A stretch of DNA of 64,000 nucleotides from assembly GCA_018881555.1 (NCBI GenBank), contig JACAXG010000013.1, positions 9,152,191 to 9,216,190 on the forward strand, in the 5' to 3' direction. Positions 50,501 through 57,870 of the stretch are shown in pieces. The position numbers were made by a program, and so were the translations under genes. Each line of letters starts with the position of its first letter. The stretch's first letter is position 1. Source of the DNA: Amblyornis subalaris. Its lineage: Eukaryota > Chordata > Aves > Passeriformes > Ptilonorhynchidae. The notes beneath the pieces were generated by a model. It was not told the origin of the DNA. It made no database searches and worked only from the letters and a program-made list of their open reading frames with translations.

Positions 50501-53500
50501 ACCTGGGATAGTGGAAGGTGTCCCTGCCCTGTAGCAGCATGAGTGGGGTGTGCAAAGGAGACCCACAGGGAACAAAGTTTCAGGGGACATCAGGACACTG
50601 GCGAAACTTGGGTGACCTTTCACAAGCTGGTGCTCCCAGGCTGCCCACAAACTGCTCTCAGCTCCAAGGAATTATTTGAACATTTGGCTTAAGATAATTT
50701 TGAATGAGATCACCTGGAGTTATGGATAATGGTTTTACCGAAAACTGAGCTGTATTGGATACATTAAATAAAGTATATTTAACATTCAAAAGGGATTCTA
50801 ATATATTTATCTTTTTTTCTCCATCATTGCAAAGAATCTTAAACTCTAAATAATGTTCACTTCTTATAACTAAAGACTGTTCTCTACAGAAAAGACATTA
50901 AGTCTGCATCATTGACATGTTCTGTAATTTCAGTGCAAGCTTGGCTTAGATCGTTTCCATCTCACTTCAATCAACACCAGAATGATTGACTCTTTCCTAG
51001 ATAATTTTTCAAACAAGAAAAAAAAAGTAAATGAAATCAGTTTAGCAATCTCAGTGCTGGTTCCTGTGCCGACCAGCTCATACTTGCCCTTGGAGAGGAA
51101 AGAAAAAAAAAACCACCTTAGCAAACACCTCAGGGCTTTCCCTGCTCCGGCTTTCAGCTGGGGCCACCCAGCAGCGAGTGGGGCACCCTGGCTGTCACAG
51201 CAATGTCTGTATGGCTCATGGAGCTGATTTTAGGGATTTCGTATCCCTTGGAAAGGAGTTGCTTGTTGTTCTGGCAGCAAAGGGGAAGATGGCTGTGACC
51301 CTTGCAACACAGAGGCGTGTGCAGGTCTCTCCCTGAGGAGGCAGTTTCTGAGCCCCCATCCCTCCCCAGGCACCATCTCCAGCCCACATGGGAGGGCACA
51401 GCCCAGGGGCTGCTCTGCCTTGTGCATGGGGGCAACTCAGCCTCAATCTCCTTATGGCTGGAGAGAGAAGCAAAGGTCATTTCCACCCCTTTGATTCTCA
51501 GCACAAACAAGCGCAGTGGCTTGCCCGGGAAAGGAAGGGAAGGCTGTGCAGCTTGCCATCCAGTGACAGGTCAAGCAGCAGCCCAAAGCAGGCCATGGTG
51601 CCCTCTACACCCATCCATGCACTGCCTGTGCTCTCAGCACCAGGAAAAAACCATCCTTTCCAAAGGCAAAGGATGCCAGGCTGAAGAGGGTGCACAGCCC
51701 CAGGAGCAGACAGGACTGGGCAGAGATCTGCCCCATGGGCAACTGTCCCAGAGAGGAGGCTGCGCCATGGTCTGGGGTGAAAATACTGGGGAGAAACAAA
51801 TAGCTTGGCTGAGACATCATGTTGGCATCCAAATAAGCAGGATCTCGATTATTCATAAGCAAATCTGAGAGGAAACTTGGAAGATTTTGTAGTTTCTAGA
51901 ACTTTCCCAAATGAGAGTGTGTCCAGAACAGGGAGAGTCACACTGGTCTGGAAGGACCAGCTGACGTGGCACCACACACCAAGANCCTGCCATCACAGCA
52001 CTTCTGCTTCTGGACCCAAAGATNCACCTCAGNAATCACAGAAACATAGAATCATTATGGTTGGAAAAACCCTCAAANATCATTGAGTCCAACTGTTAAT
52101 CCAGCACTGCCAAGCCCACCACTAAACCATGTCCCCAAGCACCACATCTACAGGTTTTTTGAATACTTCCAGGGATGGCAACTCCAATACTTNCCTGGGC
52201 AACCTGTTCCAATGTCTGACCAGCTCTTCCATGAAGAAATTTTTTCTAATATCTAACNTAAACCTCACCTGGCACAGAAAAAATGTCNTGTTGCAGTGAC
52301 TGATCTGACTGATAGCTTTGATGTGGCTGTCCTTCATCTGTGGTCAAAGCACAAACTCAGGTGTCCAGGCAAAGCATCCAAGTGTCTGTTTCCAGGTGTG
52401 GGACTGATGCTCCCCTCCTTCTTGCCATCAGCAAAACCCTCAGCAGCAAGAGCAGCGAAGGCTGTCTTGGAATTTGGCCACTAGAAAANGGATTAACACA
52501 GGTAACCACCCACCTCTGCCACAGGCAACAGCAGACAAAAACTCCTTTGCTGGGGTTGTTGTTTTTCCAAATAGCCCAGCATTTGGAATTGCTGGTCCTG
52601 GGCCAAGTGACACGCTTGACCTCAGTGAGAAAAGCCACCTAAAAAACCCCCAAGNAGCTGTGGAGCCCATTACTCTCAAGGAGACCAACCCATGCAGCAC
52701 GGATTTTGCAGCGTGACTGCGCAGTGCTGAGTGGAAACTCCTCACTGCAGTTCAAGTGTGGCGTCTCTGAGATTGTATCTACACCACCACAGCCGCCTCG
52801 TTGAGCAAATGGAAATGTGAGCTGTAGTCTTGCAACACCNTGGCACACAGGGCTAAATGTAAAGACTTTTCCTCCCTGAACTGGGGTTTTCCTAGAGAAA
52901 NGGTGATTTCCACTGAATGACACACTTCTTTTTGACAAGTGACACTTTCTTNCTGTGGTGCAGAAGAAAATGGCTTGGACAAGTTGGTTGGATTTAGCTT
53001 TTTTCGATGTTTGTGAGAGTGGAATATCCCACACAGCACAGAAAACAGAAAAATCTCTTGTGTGGCCAACAGNGGAGTTTGAGGGACAGTGAGCACTAAG
53101 TTGGGTGTTGTGGGGGAACCACTGTGGGGTCTTGCCAAAACCTTGCTGTGGACTCCGCCCATGTCAAGCAGGGGCTGCATTTTCAGCCATCCTTTTCCAA
53201 AGTATCTGCTACACACTGAAGCTACATCACTGCCTAGAAAAGCCCAAGCAGTGAGTAAAGGGTGGTGAAGCATGGCTGCAGCAGGGAGCTGGNGTCCAGC
53301 TCACCGGGTACTGAACTACCCCTGCGGCTTTGAAACTNTTTTCTGACTAAAAATCCCCATTCGTCTCAGTGTCTTACTCTTTCTCACCACCAGCTACCAC
53401 GTTTTCCATAGTGCAGTCTCCAGCAGGATGGTAAAATATTTCTACTTTTTCCTATATGCAGAGTGTAGGAAGAAGCAGAATGAGGCAAAGCCTCTGGTCC

Positions 53501-56500
53501 CCTTCCTCACCCACCTTCCCACCAGCCTCAGGTCACCCTGGAGGCTCTGTGACCATGTTTATGGTGCAAGGAGGATTTGACAGAGTAAAAGACTTNTCAT
53601 CAGTAAGTCCTGGTGGCACACTATACAATCAATCCGAGCCCAGCAAGATATTTACCTGTATCATGCTCCACGGTATCAACAGTCAGTTCCTTGAAGTCTC
53701 CAAAAACGATTTGCAAAGACTCTGAATCAGCATGTCTGGGAAGAAAAGCTCCTGGAGAGCATGGCTCACAGGAAAATGCAGGAGAGCATGGAAAGATGCG
53801 TGAGGGTCCCCACTGGGGATTCATGGATTTTACAGGTATGTTTCAAGCATATTTATCTATATTTTATAGCCATATTCTCTCTGATACGCCTTTCTCCACT
53901 GGTTTCACAGGGTAAGAGGGTGTCTGGGTTCCTGAGCTCTGTAAGCCCTCCTGTTTGGAGGGAAAAGAGGAGAGAGGATGAAGCAGTTTGGACACCGGCG
54001 CCTTCTCCAGAGGGGCCAAGGCTGGCGAGCTGCGGGAGCGGAGCTCTGCGGTGTCACTCCTCCGAGCTGTCCCTGCTCCTGGCACCTGCAGCCCTGCGGG
54101 GACGACAGCAGGGACAGATGGGTCCCCAGTGCCAAGGACCTGCAGGGCTTTGGCTTCACACAGTAGCACAAGAGACAGAAATAGCAGTGATGGAAAAAAC
54201 CTCATTACTTGTATTGACCCATCCCCAAAGAACGTATGCGGAGCACTTAAAAATAAATGAATGTATTAATAGATGTTTTTATTTCCTGTTGATTTCTGAT
54301 CAGAAAGGAGGTGATTAAGTTATTTTGTTTGGGTCTGTAAGAAGAAATAATCCAGCAAAGTTAAGAAAAAGGCCGTGGGAAAAGAGCTGCCCATGATGCC
54401 TGTGAACCCATCAAGAGGTAACTGCCTGTGTCCCATTAATCACCATCTCTTTTCATCTCCCCCAGACTTGCCTGCAGTTACCCACAAGATATCCAGGTGC
54501 TGGATGTAATTGTTTAGTGATGAAGGAAGAAGATGCTGGTATTTCTCTCAAAGTGCTCTCCAAGATGTACTCACGACAAAAGGTTTAAACCCTCGGGTGC
54601 TCTGCAGTGTTTGGTGACGTCAAAAGGGCAATTATACACTTACTGATGTAATGTTGTATTTCTTTGTTCCTGGCTCGCTCCCAAGTCAGCTCTCCTGTTT
54701 CTGAGGGTATTCAGTTAATTCAGTTTACCATCCGTCTTCAAAGCTTCTCTCCTCTTTTTATTACTTAAATACATTTGTAATATCCATAGTATCATGGAGA
54801 CAAGAATCAAATAAATGTTTAGATTAGTTCAGAGCAGCAGAGAAAAATTGCTATGTCCTGTCTTTTCCTGTGAAGGAGCTGGGAAATCCAAATGCATCTA
54901 CTCTTTCCTTTTGATGGTATCTAGCAACTGTTCAAGTGAAGCAGTAATAAGAGGGATGAAGAATAAAAGCCACTAAATATACNTCAACAAATACCATGGG
55001 CTTTGCCTCTTGTACAGCACCTGGCACTCCACAGGCCGGACTGAGCGGCCTTGGGCATCTGCTCAGTACACAAAGCACAGCAGAAAACATGTCTTATCCA
55101 AAGACCTGAATTTCAAGGCATCACCAAGGACTCCTGTGTCACAGCATGAGAGCCAGGATCAGAAGTGGGACTGTACGAGTCTACTGTGACCCCAGATGAA
55201 CCTCTCGCTCCCTTTGCAAACATGCACTGAGAAACATTTGGAGATGCACTGGTCCCGGTGGGAAGGGACACTGTGATGGCAGAATTCCCTTCTTGTGCCT
55301 CCACACANGGGTGCAGGTGCCTGTCCAGCCTCCAGCTGCTGCCAGGAGGCAAGAGAACAAAGCCTCCTCTTCCTTTCTGTAAGGCAGGACTGACAGANCA
55401 GGCAAGAGACTCAGGGTTGCAGTCACATGAAAGAGAAGAGCAGAGGAGTAAAAGTAGGAAATCCCAGAGATTCAAGGGGTAAGGTGGAATCTTGTANCGT
55501 TTCAACCAAACCAGCAATGTGCAAATCCCTGGGGGAACTAGTTGNTAGATTTGTGATTTGTCTACTATACCTCCCTCTGCATCCCTCAGACCACCCAAGA
55601 CTGCACATTGGGAAATAATTGGCTTTGTCTTTCACNGACTTCTACCATTATTTCATTGAGGTCAACATTACAGACCTGTTCTCAACTTGTTAAAACTTTT
55701 CTAATGGTGCCAGCAATTAATTTGAATTAAAGAAGAATGCTGCACTGGGCTGTAATGGCCAAGGAGCCCCTTGTTCAGTAAATCAGCACAACCATGGTGA
55801 CTTCTTTGCAACATGAAGTGATGACTGATGGGATGGGGCCACCAGGAAGCCAAAACCAGGCAGGAGAGCAACANCTGCTACTCCAGGGCTGAACAGGTGC
55901 CATGCTCTCAGGTCAGGCAGAGCCACTGGCTCTCTGGCGGGATCCATCTCCAGAGATGACCTGTGCTGACACACATCTCAGTGCCACTGCAAAAGGCAGT
56001 AACAGCACGTCTGTCTTCTGAGGCCACCTATTCTGTAGGCAGAAATGCTGGGTTAAAGTCATGTCNATGCTAAAATAAAGTGAGTTCAACATTAAGTGAG
56101 GCCCCAAACCAGAGTCATATGTGGACAGACACACGCTTTGGGATAGCCAGATGCACAAGGGAGAGGAGCTGGGACACAGAAGAGAAACATTGAGATATGA
56201 AGCACAGAAATCAATACCGCAGGGTGGATGTGGAAGCCTGAGGGTAGGAGCTTGCACAGGAGACCCGTTCCCAGCGGGTCCTGTTCTCATCCTGTNGTCA
56301 TGGACAAGCCTGGTGCAACCAGTAATATAGCTCAGAGCGGTCCCTGGGGCCTTGGGGCCCAAAATACTGTAACAAACACTTACCCACAGCTTCCCAGCCA
56401 AGTCCTCCTTTCTGTTTCACCCATGTAATTCCCTCTGGGCCATATTTCACTGCATGAGTTTTGCCACAGTTCTAAAGCAGCTGATTCAAGCTGCTGATAC

Positions 56501-57564
56501 AAGCAGCTGTAAGGCCACTGCCTTTAATGGGAACCACCAGGAGATTTTCAGAGGCAAAATTCAGGCCAGCAATATTAGGTTCCCTTTCTTTTTTTCAGTG
56601 TGAAATATACTTTTTCATAATAAAAAATAGCAAGTAGACACGAACATAAATAATTACAATGTTTTCCATTATCAACACTCCCTCTCAGAACATTTACCTA
56701 ATGATGCTAAGATGCNGTCTTTCAAAATAATTTTCCCCTTTGTACTTCTTCTCCTTGGAAGTCCGCCTGCCTAGAGGGACGCTCTTTGATGGATAAAAGG
56801 GGAAATAGCACAGACATTGATCATTACCTTTCCTTAGGAAAAGACACTTCTCACAGATTCAAAGGACTCGATTTCGAATCAGCACAGCAGACCAGTTCAA
56901 GCTGAACCTTTAAATACCTGACAGAAATCCTCCTATTTTAGACTTGCAAGAATTTCCTAATGCAGACACACTTGGAATCGTCACTGCCTGCCCGCAAAAC
57001 AATGGGATCCAGCATCACCTTCTGCCCAATAGCTCTAACACTCACACACCCCTCCAAGCGCGCCGCCCTATTTCACATACCCACTACATACAAGGTGCTC
57101 CGACAAATTTACCAGAGGTGGACAGACGGAATAAACCAGCAGGACTATTTGAGAGAAATTATGTAATGCATCCCGCCGAGCTGCCTGCACCACTGCCATA
57201 GCGGCTCATGGTGCCGGCTCTCCGCCGCACGCATCGCGCCGAGCACCATCCCATCCCCATCCCCACGGCAGAGTGCCGCTCCCGCCTGCCTCTTCCCTTT
57301 AAAGAGCTTGGAATACCCTTTATCCCGGAGCGGGGAGGGCGATGGGGAGCCGGATGGCGGGCCCAGAGGCCGTTTCGGCGGGTTCGGGCCGGTATCACCG
57401 TGCCGGGGCGGCGAGCGTGTCCCCGCCCGCTGCGGAGAAAGGAGCCGGGAAACAGGGAGCGGAGCGGGGAGGAGGACAAATCCCCGCTGCCGAGGCGGGT
57501 CGGGGGAGCACTCACCCAGCAGCAGCCAGCCGGAGCCCGCGGAGCCCAGGAGCGGGGCGAGCAT
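5452..57564 (-). CDS. ACSL6: ACSL6, long-chain acyl-CoA synthetase 6 (whole gene, 21 coding exons plus one alternative exon)
   Basis: The product activates long-chain, especially polyunsaturated, fatty acids: fatty acid + CoA + ATP gives acyl-CoA + AMP + PPi. The family is anchored in ER, mitochondrial outer or plasma membrane; mammalian ACSL6 is strong in brain, testis and erythroid cells. Exons joined in order give 2172 nt, 723 residues plus stop, close to the remembered human long form (about 722). Visible landmarks: N-terminal membrane anchor about residues 52-70, AMP-binding loop [12 protein letters not shown] (299-310), gate segment 331-356, YGQTE (483-487), TGD (563-565), IIDRKK (577-582) and FKLAQGEY (585-592). 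It is ACSL6 rather than ACSL1 because of [27 protein letters not shown] and [22 protein letters not shown]. No frameshift or premature stop was found. The gene is split by introns of 57 nt to 25.4 kb. The exons are listed separately below. Confidence 0.97.
5593..7678 (-). other. ACSL6 intron 20
   Basis: 2.1 kb between exons 20 and 21. It is AT-rich with no recognisable repeat or exon; the open frames at 6046-6644 show no family resemblance. Confidence 0.8.
7679..7750 (-). CDS. ACSL6: ACSL6 exon 20
   Basis: 72 nt, residues 654-677, [20 protein letters not shown] then SFEQ. Human begins DLKKAILEDM, so the first residues differ while the rest is identical. Acceptor ACTCAG|GAA, donor CAG|GTAAAA. 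Confidence 0.95.
8151..8435 (-). mobile_element. CR1 LINE 3' fragment
   Basis: Begins with TAGAATCATAGAATGTCCTG and continues with the reversed segments of another CR1 subfamily (caagagtcacaccctgtgcc, agcctgttccagtgcccagc). Confidence 0.9.
8715..8816 (-). CDS. ACSL6: ACSL6 exon 19
   Basis: 102 nt, residues 620-653, from [20 protein letters not shown] to TYAELCKNK. It is part of the mobile C-terminal domain. Acceptor CTTCAG|GCC, donor AAG|GTTTGT. Confidence 0.96.
9605..9748 (-). CDS. ACSL6: ACSL6 exon 18
   Basis: 144 nt, residues 572-619, from [20 protein letters not shown] to [10 protein letters not shown]. It carries the fatty-acyl-CoA synthetase signature region and the hinge to the C-terminal domain. 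Acceptor CTAACAG|AAT, donor CAG|GTAAAA. Confidence 0.97.
10005..10121 (-). CDS. ACSL6: ACSL6 exon 17
   Basis: 117 nt, residues 533-571, from [20 protein letters not shown] to [13 protein letters not shown]. The Asp of TGD binds the ribose of AMP in this family. Acceptor TTGCAG|ATC, donor CCT|GTGCGT. Confidence 0.97.
10675..10763 (-). CDS. ACSL6: ACSL6 exon 16
   Basis: 89 nt, completing the split Gly and then [20 protein letters not shown] and YFASKGEGE (504-532). Acceptor TTCCAG|GT, donor GAG|GTAGCA. The donor is the weakest in the gene (GTAGCA). Confidence 0.95.
10979..11094 (-). mobile_element. CR1 LINE 3' fragment
   Basis: The plus strand carries the reversed CR1 segments ggaagggaccttaaagctca, ttccagccccttgcc and gaacaccttccactagacca. 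It ends about 72 bp beyond the donor of exon 15. Confidence 0.9.
11167..11239 (-). CDS. ACSL6: ACSL6 exon 15
   Basis: 73 nt, residues 479-502 plus a split Gly. It encodes [20 protein letters not shown] and DWTS. YGQTE (483-487) is the conserved motif that contacts the adenylate. Acceptor TGTCAG|GTT, donor TCAG|GTAAGG. Confidence 0.97.
12069..12164 (-). CDS. ACSL6: ACSL6 exon 14
   Basis: 96 nt, residues 447-478, [20 protein letters not shown] then [12 protein letters not shown]; essentially identical to human. It contains the TGAAP motif of the family. The exon is CpG-rich compared with its introns. Acceptor AACCAG|GCA, donor CAG|GTGGGC. Confidence 0.97.
12270..12381 (+). mobile_element. CR1 LINE 3' fragment
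   Basis: Contains gcagggggttggaactagat followed by the tail GGGATTCTATGATTCTATGA. Confidence 0.88.
13661..13905 (-). mobile_element. CR1 LINE 3' fragment (subfamily with aaccatgtcc)
   Basis: Begins AATCACAGAATCATAGAATT and has the reversed segments agatcatcaagtccaacc and cctaaaccatgtcctc. It ends about 64 bp beyond the donor of exon 13. Confidence 0.9.
13970..14104 (-). CDS. ACSL6: ACSL6 exon 13
   Basis: 135 nt, residues 402-446, from [20 protein letters not shown] to [14 protein letters not shown]. The N at 14042 is the third base of an AAN codon where human has Lys/Gln-type residues; A or G gives Lys. Acceptor CCACAG|ATC, donor CAG|GTAAGT. Confidence 0.96.
14105..17716 (-). other. ACSL6 introns 11 and 12 (interrupted by exon 12)
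   Basis: No recognisable repeat or extra exon. The open frames at 15409-16211 and 16884-17321 have no resemblance I can name. Confidence 0.75.
15129..15263 (-). CDS. ACSL6: ACSL6 exon 12
   Basis: 135 nt, residues 357-401, from [20 protein letters not shown] to RLLNRMYDK; near-identical to human. The [10 protein letters not shown] block is a family signature. Acceptor CATCAG|TCT, donor AAG|GTGAGT. Confidence 0.97.
17717..17794 (-). CDS. ACSL6: ACSL6 exon 11Y, Y-gate alternative exon
   Basis: 78 nt, 26 codons, phase 0 on both sides, [20 protein letters not shown] then FERMVQ. It shares the LPLAHMFER core with the F-gate exon but has Tyr at residue 344 and an unrelated first third, as in the described Y-gate forms of ACSL6. 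Acceptor TTCCAG|AGT, donor CAG|GTAAGG. It lies only 57 nt from the F-gate exon. Confidence 0.95.
17795..17851 (-). other. 57-nt spacer between the two gate exons
   Basis: On the minus strand it begins GTAAGA and ends TTTTCTTCCAG, so it has both splice signals, but 57 nt is near the lower size limit for vertebrate introns. It is also 19 codons long, in frame with both exons and free of stops. Confidence 0.85.
17852..17929 (-). CDS. ACSL6: ACSL6 exon 11F, F-gate alternative exon
   Basis: 78 nt, 26 codons, phase 0 on both sides, from KVIFPRQDD to [15 protein letters not shown]. This is the fatty-acid gate segment; residue 344 is Phe. It matches the human F-gate version almost exactly. It is the first of two mutually exclusive exons in transcript order. 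Acceptor CTGCAG|AAA, donor CAG|GTAAGA. Confidence 0.96.
18313..18402. repeat. Short minisatellite, about 31-bp unit
   Basis: The unit cctgcaggagcccccaggat plus ccc-gtgcta recurs with a 31-bp period (cctgc at 18313, 18344 and 18375), two full copies and a partial third. Confidence 0.8.
20450..20525. repeat. TA-rich and (CA)n microsatellite
   Basis: Alternating TATATA/CATATA runs ending in acacacacacacac. Such DNA is length-variable and partly self-complementary. Confidence 0.95.
20937..21010 (-). CDS. ACSL6: ACSL6 exon 10 (AMP-binding loop, second half)
   Basis: 74 nt, completing the split Gly and then [20 protein letters not shown] and KVTE (residues 307-330). The Lys in NPKG belongs to the ATP-binding loop. 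Acceptor TTTCAG|GA, donor GAG|GTGAAT. It splices to one of the two alternative gate exons. Confidence 0.96.
22938..23066 (+). mobile_element. CR1 LINE 3' fragment
   Basis: Contains gggagcaacctggtctagtg, gaaggtgtccctgcccatgg and the tail ATTCTGTGATTCTATGAAA. Confidence 0.92.
23614..23652. repeat. Two-copy tandem duplication, about 19 bp
   Basis: The sequence taagcaatagaagaacctt occurs twice directly in a row, consistent with recent replication slippage. Confidence 0.85.
25943..25994 (-). CDS. ACSL6: ACSL6 exon 9 (AMP-binding loop, first half)
   Basis: 52 nt, residues 289-305 plus a split Gly. It encodes [17 protein letters not shown], the first half of the phosphate-binding loop of the adenylate-forming enzyme family. 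Acceptor TTCTAG|CCT, donor ACAG|GTAAAA. Confidence 0.96.
25995..27007 (-). other. ACSL6 intron 8
   Basis: 1.0 kb with a CR1 copy at about 26787-26967 close to the exon 8 donor; nothing else recognised. Confidence 0.75.
26787..26967 (+). mobile_element. CR1 LINE 3' fragment
   Basis: Contains ttccctgtgagggtggctga, ggttgcccagagaagctgtg and cctgcccatggcagtaggtt. It ends about 40 bp from exon 8. Confidence 0.93.
27008..27040 (-). CDS. ACSL6: ACSL6 exon 8 (33-nt microexon)
   Basis: A microexon of 11 codons, [11 protein letters not shown], aligned to human DCGQENHQAPV. It is phase 0 on both sides, so skipping keeps the frame. Acceptor TTCCAG|GAC, donor GTG|GTGAGT. It is the most diverged coding exon, as expected of a surface linker. 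A CR1 copy ends only about 40 bp beyond its donor. Confidence 0.92.
27572..27750 (-). CDS. ACSL6: ACSL6 exon 7
   Basis: 179 nt, residues 219-277, from [20 protein letters not shown] to [13 protein letters not shown]. The segment [18 protein letters not shown] aligns with human [18 protein letters not shown]. Acceptor TTCCAG|CT, donor GAG|GTGAGT. Confidence 0.96.
28208..28354 (+). mobile_element. CR1 LINE 3' fragment
   Basis: Contains ctggaagtgttcaaggccac, aaaggtgtccctgcccgtgg and the tail ATTCTAGGATTCTATG. It ends about 85 bp from exon 6. Confidence 0.92.
28440..28539 (-). CDS. ACSL6: ACSL6 exon 6
   Basis: 100 nt, residues 185-217 plus a split Ala codon. It encodes [20 protein letters not shown] and [13 protein letters not shown]. 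The block [15 protein letters not shown] is the clearest ACSL6-type signature against ACSL1. Acceptor CTGCAG|TGG, donor ACAG|GTAAAA. Confidence 0.96.
28661..28762 (-). CDS. ACSL6: ACSL6 exon 5
   Basis: 102 nt, residues 151-184, from [12 protein letters not shown] to [11 protein letters not shown]. This is the conserved start of the AMP-binding fold. The N at 28726 is the first base of an NTG codon where human has Leu, so C or T would both keep Leu. Acceptor TTCCAG|GTG, donor GAG|GTGAGA. Confidence 0.95.
29062..29150. repeat. 38-bp tandem repeat with adjoining inverted repeat
   Basis: Two copies of a 38-bp unit (cacacggtgc...gagcaacctcc...tctaacacgtgc) start at 29062 and 29100 with few mismatches. 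The end of the second copy, tctaacacg (29126-29134), is perfectly inverted as cgtgttaga (29142-29150) around a 7-nt loop. Confidence 0.85.
29219..29283 (-). CDS. ACSL6: ACSL6 exon 4
   Basis: 65 nt. The split codon from exon 3 (G) plus AG gives Glu where human has Gly, followed by [21 protein letters not shown] (residues 130-150), nearly identical to human ACSL6. Acceptor TTGCAG|AG, donor GAG|GTGAGC. Confidence 0.95.
30113..30227 (-). CDS. ACSL6: ACSL6 exon 3
   Basis: 115 nt, residues 91-128 plus a split codon. It encodes [27 protein letters not shown], the cytosolic start of the enzyme. The first residues here are GLAG where human has DSGG. The N at 30165 is the third base of a TAN codon; human has Tyr there, so C or T is expected. 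Acceptor GCAG|GGC, donor TCTG|GTGAGA. Confidence 0.95.
30228..31853 (-). other. ACSL6 intron 2
   Basis: 1.6 kb with a long CR1 copy at about 31375-31800. Nothing else recognised. Confidence 0.75.
31375..31800 (+). mobile_element. CR1 LINE 3' fragment (about 425 bp)
   Basis: One of the longest CR1 copies here. It contains tgaggaaatgctgagagagt, tttagcctggagaagagaag, agatgttaggaagaaattct and gaactttaaggtcccttgca. It ends about 53 bp from the exon 2 donor. Confidence 0.93.
31854..32074 (-). CDS. ACSL6: ACSL6 exon 2 (membrane anchor; start of the short isoform)
   Basis: 221 nt encoding residues 18-90. The acceptor is TTGCAG|AG and the donor is GAG|GTGAGG. It holds an internal start, AAGATGCAG (residue 26, [10 protein letters not shown]), equivalent to the common short-form start MQTQEIL in human; that form would be 698 residues. 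A hydrophobic stretch ([18 protein letters not shown]) is the N-terminal membrane anchor, followed by a basic SRPRAVK segment. The exon is GC-rich compared with flanking intron. Confidence 0.95.
33602..33814 (+). mobile_element. CR1 LINE 3' fragment
   Basis: Contains tgtgagggtggtgaggcact, ccctggaagtgttcaaggac and the tail ATTCTGGGATTCAATGATTC. Confidence 0.92.
38870..38957. repeat. TA-rich simple sequence
   Basis: Runs of taattatataattatatat and catatatataaaatatat flank a short unique core. Confidence 0.85.
42915..43045 (-). mobile_element. CR1 LINE 3' fragment (diverged)
   Basis: Reversed CR1 segments ggttggaagggacattgaag, atgggcaggaatgcc and ctccatccaacccggccctg are visible. Confidence 0.82.
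43225..44208 (+). other. Unrecognised long open frame in intron 1
   Basis: The longest open frame in the window (327 codons; 275 codons from its first ATG at 43381), antisense to ACSL6. I recognise no domain, signal peptide or membrane segment; it is rich in Ser, Pro, His and Gln. It contains two N positions. The opposite strand is also open for 252 codons at 42921-43679, which suggests few stop-forming triplets rather than coding. Not called as a gene. Confidence 0.15.
44262..44770 (-). mobile_element. CR1 LINE fragment (about 500 bp, subfamily with aaccatgtcc)
   Basis: Reversed segments cactaaaccatgtccccag, gatggtgactccactactgc and ttctccaggctgaggtcc are visible, followed by catgctccagcacctcaatg. 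Confidence 0.92.
44940..45700. promoter_or_regulatory. Internal CpG island, probable alternative ACSL6 promoter
   Basis: A strongly CpG-rich block inside intron 1, free of CR1, flanked by ordinary intron DNA. A GC box (GGGGCGG on the minus strand) lies at 45573-45567 and a consensus donor at 45469-45468 (minus), so leftward transcription into exon 2 is plausible. Confidence 0.6.
45470..45580 (-). other. ACSL6: Candidate alternative 5' exon of ACSL6
   Basis: The minus strand reads ...GGACCGGCGGATG|GTGAGTG, an excellent donor within the internal CpG island. Splicing to exon 2 would make a transcript whose main start is MQAQEIL (698 residues). The left end at 45470 is defined by the donor; the 5' end is a guess. 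The exon carries a minimal uORF (ATGAGCTGA) and an ATG exactly at the splice junction. Confidence 0.4.
45985..46258 (+). mobile_element. CR1 LINE 3' fragment
   Basis: Contains gacaaggggg aatggcttca, gagaagaaattcttcactgt and aaaggtcccttccaacccaa. Confidence 0.92.
48388..48609 (+). mobile_element. CR1 LINE 3' fragment
   Basis: Contains ggtggtgagacactggcaca, gcccagagcagctgtggatg and aacaacctggtctagttgaa. The tail is missing. Confidence 0.92.
50398..50530 (+). mobile_element. CR1 LINE 3' fragment
   Basis: Contains ccctgtgagggtggtgaggc, gctgccccatccctacaagt and ggaaggtgtccctgccc. The tail is missing. Confidence 0.93.
52034..52275 (-). mobile_element. CR1 LINE 3' fragment (subfamily with aaccatgtcc)
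   Basis: Begins AATCACAGAAACATAGAATC and contains the reversed cactaaaccatgtccccaag, with agaaattttttctaatatct. Confidence 0.92.
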
Positions 57565-57870
57565 CCCTGCGGCGCGGCCCCTGCGCCCCGCTCCGCGCAC
57601 TGCGGCGCTCACTGCGCACCCCGCGGGCCCGGCCCGCCGCGCCCCGCAGGGCCCCGCACGCTCCCCGCCGCTCCCCCGGCGGAGGGCGGTGTTTTTAGCA
57701 GCCCTCCTCCTCTCCCCATCCTGCCGAGCCCTCCAGATCCCTCTTAAAAGGGGCGATGCCGCCGGTGGTGCGAGGGTGCTCGTCAGAGCATCCCTGCCCC
57801 CTCGGATCGGTGAGCGGCGGCGGGGGGAGCGAGGAGGGAGGCGAGGGGAAGAAACTTACTCCTTTATGGC
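57180..57870 (-). promoter_or_regulatory. ACSL6: CpG island, main ACSL6 promoter
   Basis: A CpG-dense block surrounding coding exon 1. Its position and the leftward gene direction fit the promoter and 5' UTR of the long isoform. The start site cannot be fixed from sequence; a TTTTAA-containing stretch lies at about 57741-57751 on the minus strand. Confidence 0.75.
57516..57564 (-). CDS. ACSL6: ACSL6 exon 1 (long N-terminus start)
   Basis: The ATG at 57564-57562 starts [16 protein letters not shown] and ends in a split G before donor GTGAGTG. Joined to exon 2 (AG TTT) the split codon becomes Glu, giving [13 protein letters not shown]. This matches the layout of the remembered human long isoform (MLTFFLVSGG...WLFVEFVLSLLEK). 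It lies in a CpG island, as expected for a promoter exon. An in-frame ATG further upstream (57612) exists, but the 57564 start fits human length best. Confidence 0.85.

Larger units (their letters stand above)
45700..57180 (-). other. ACSL6 intron 1, distal half
   Basis: About 11.5 kb with CR1 copies at about 45985-46258, 48388-48609, 50398-50530 and 52034-52275. A GC-richer patch occurs at 53980-54150. No exon was recognised. Confidence 0.7.

Noticed and set aside
53978..54260. Overlapping open frames in a GC-richer patch of intron 1
   Set aside because: Several frames are open at once with no splice context or resemblance to known proteins.
5452..57564. Orientation bias of CR1 copies within ACSL6
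   Set aside because: About nine antisense against six sense copies is too close to even to mean anything.
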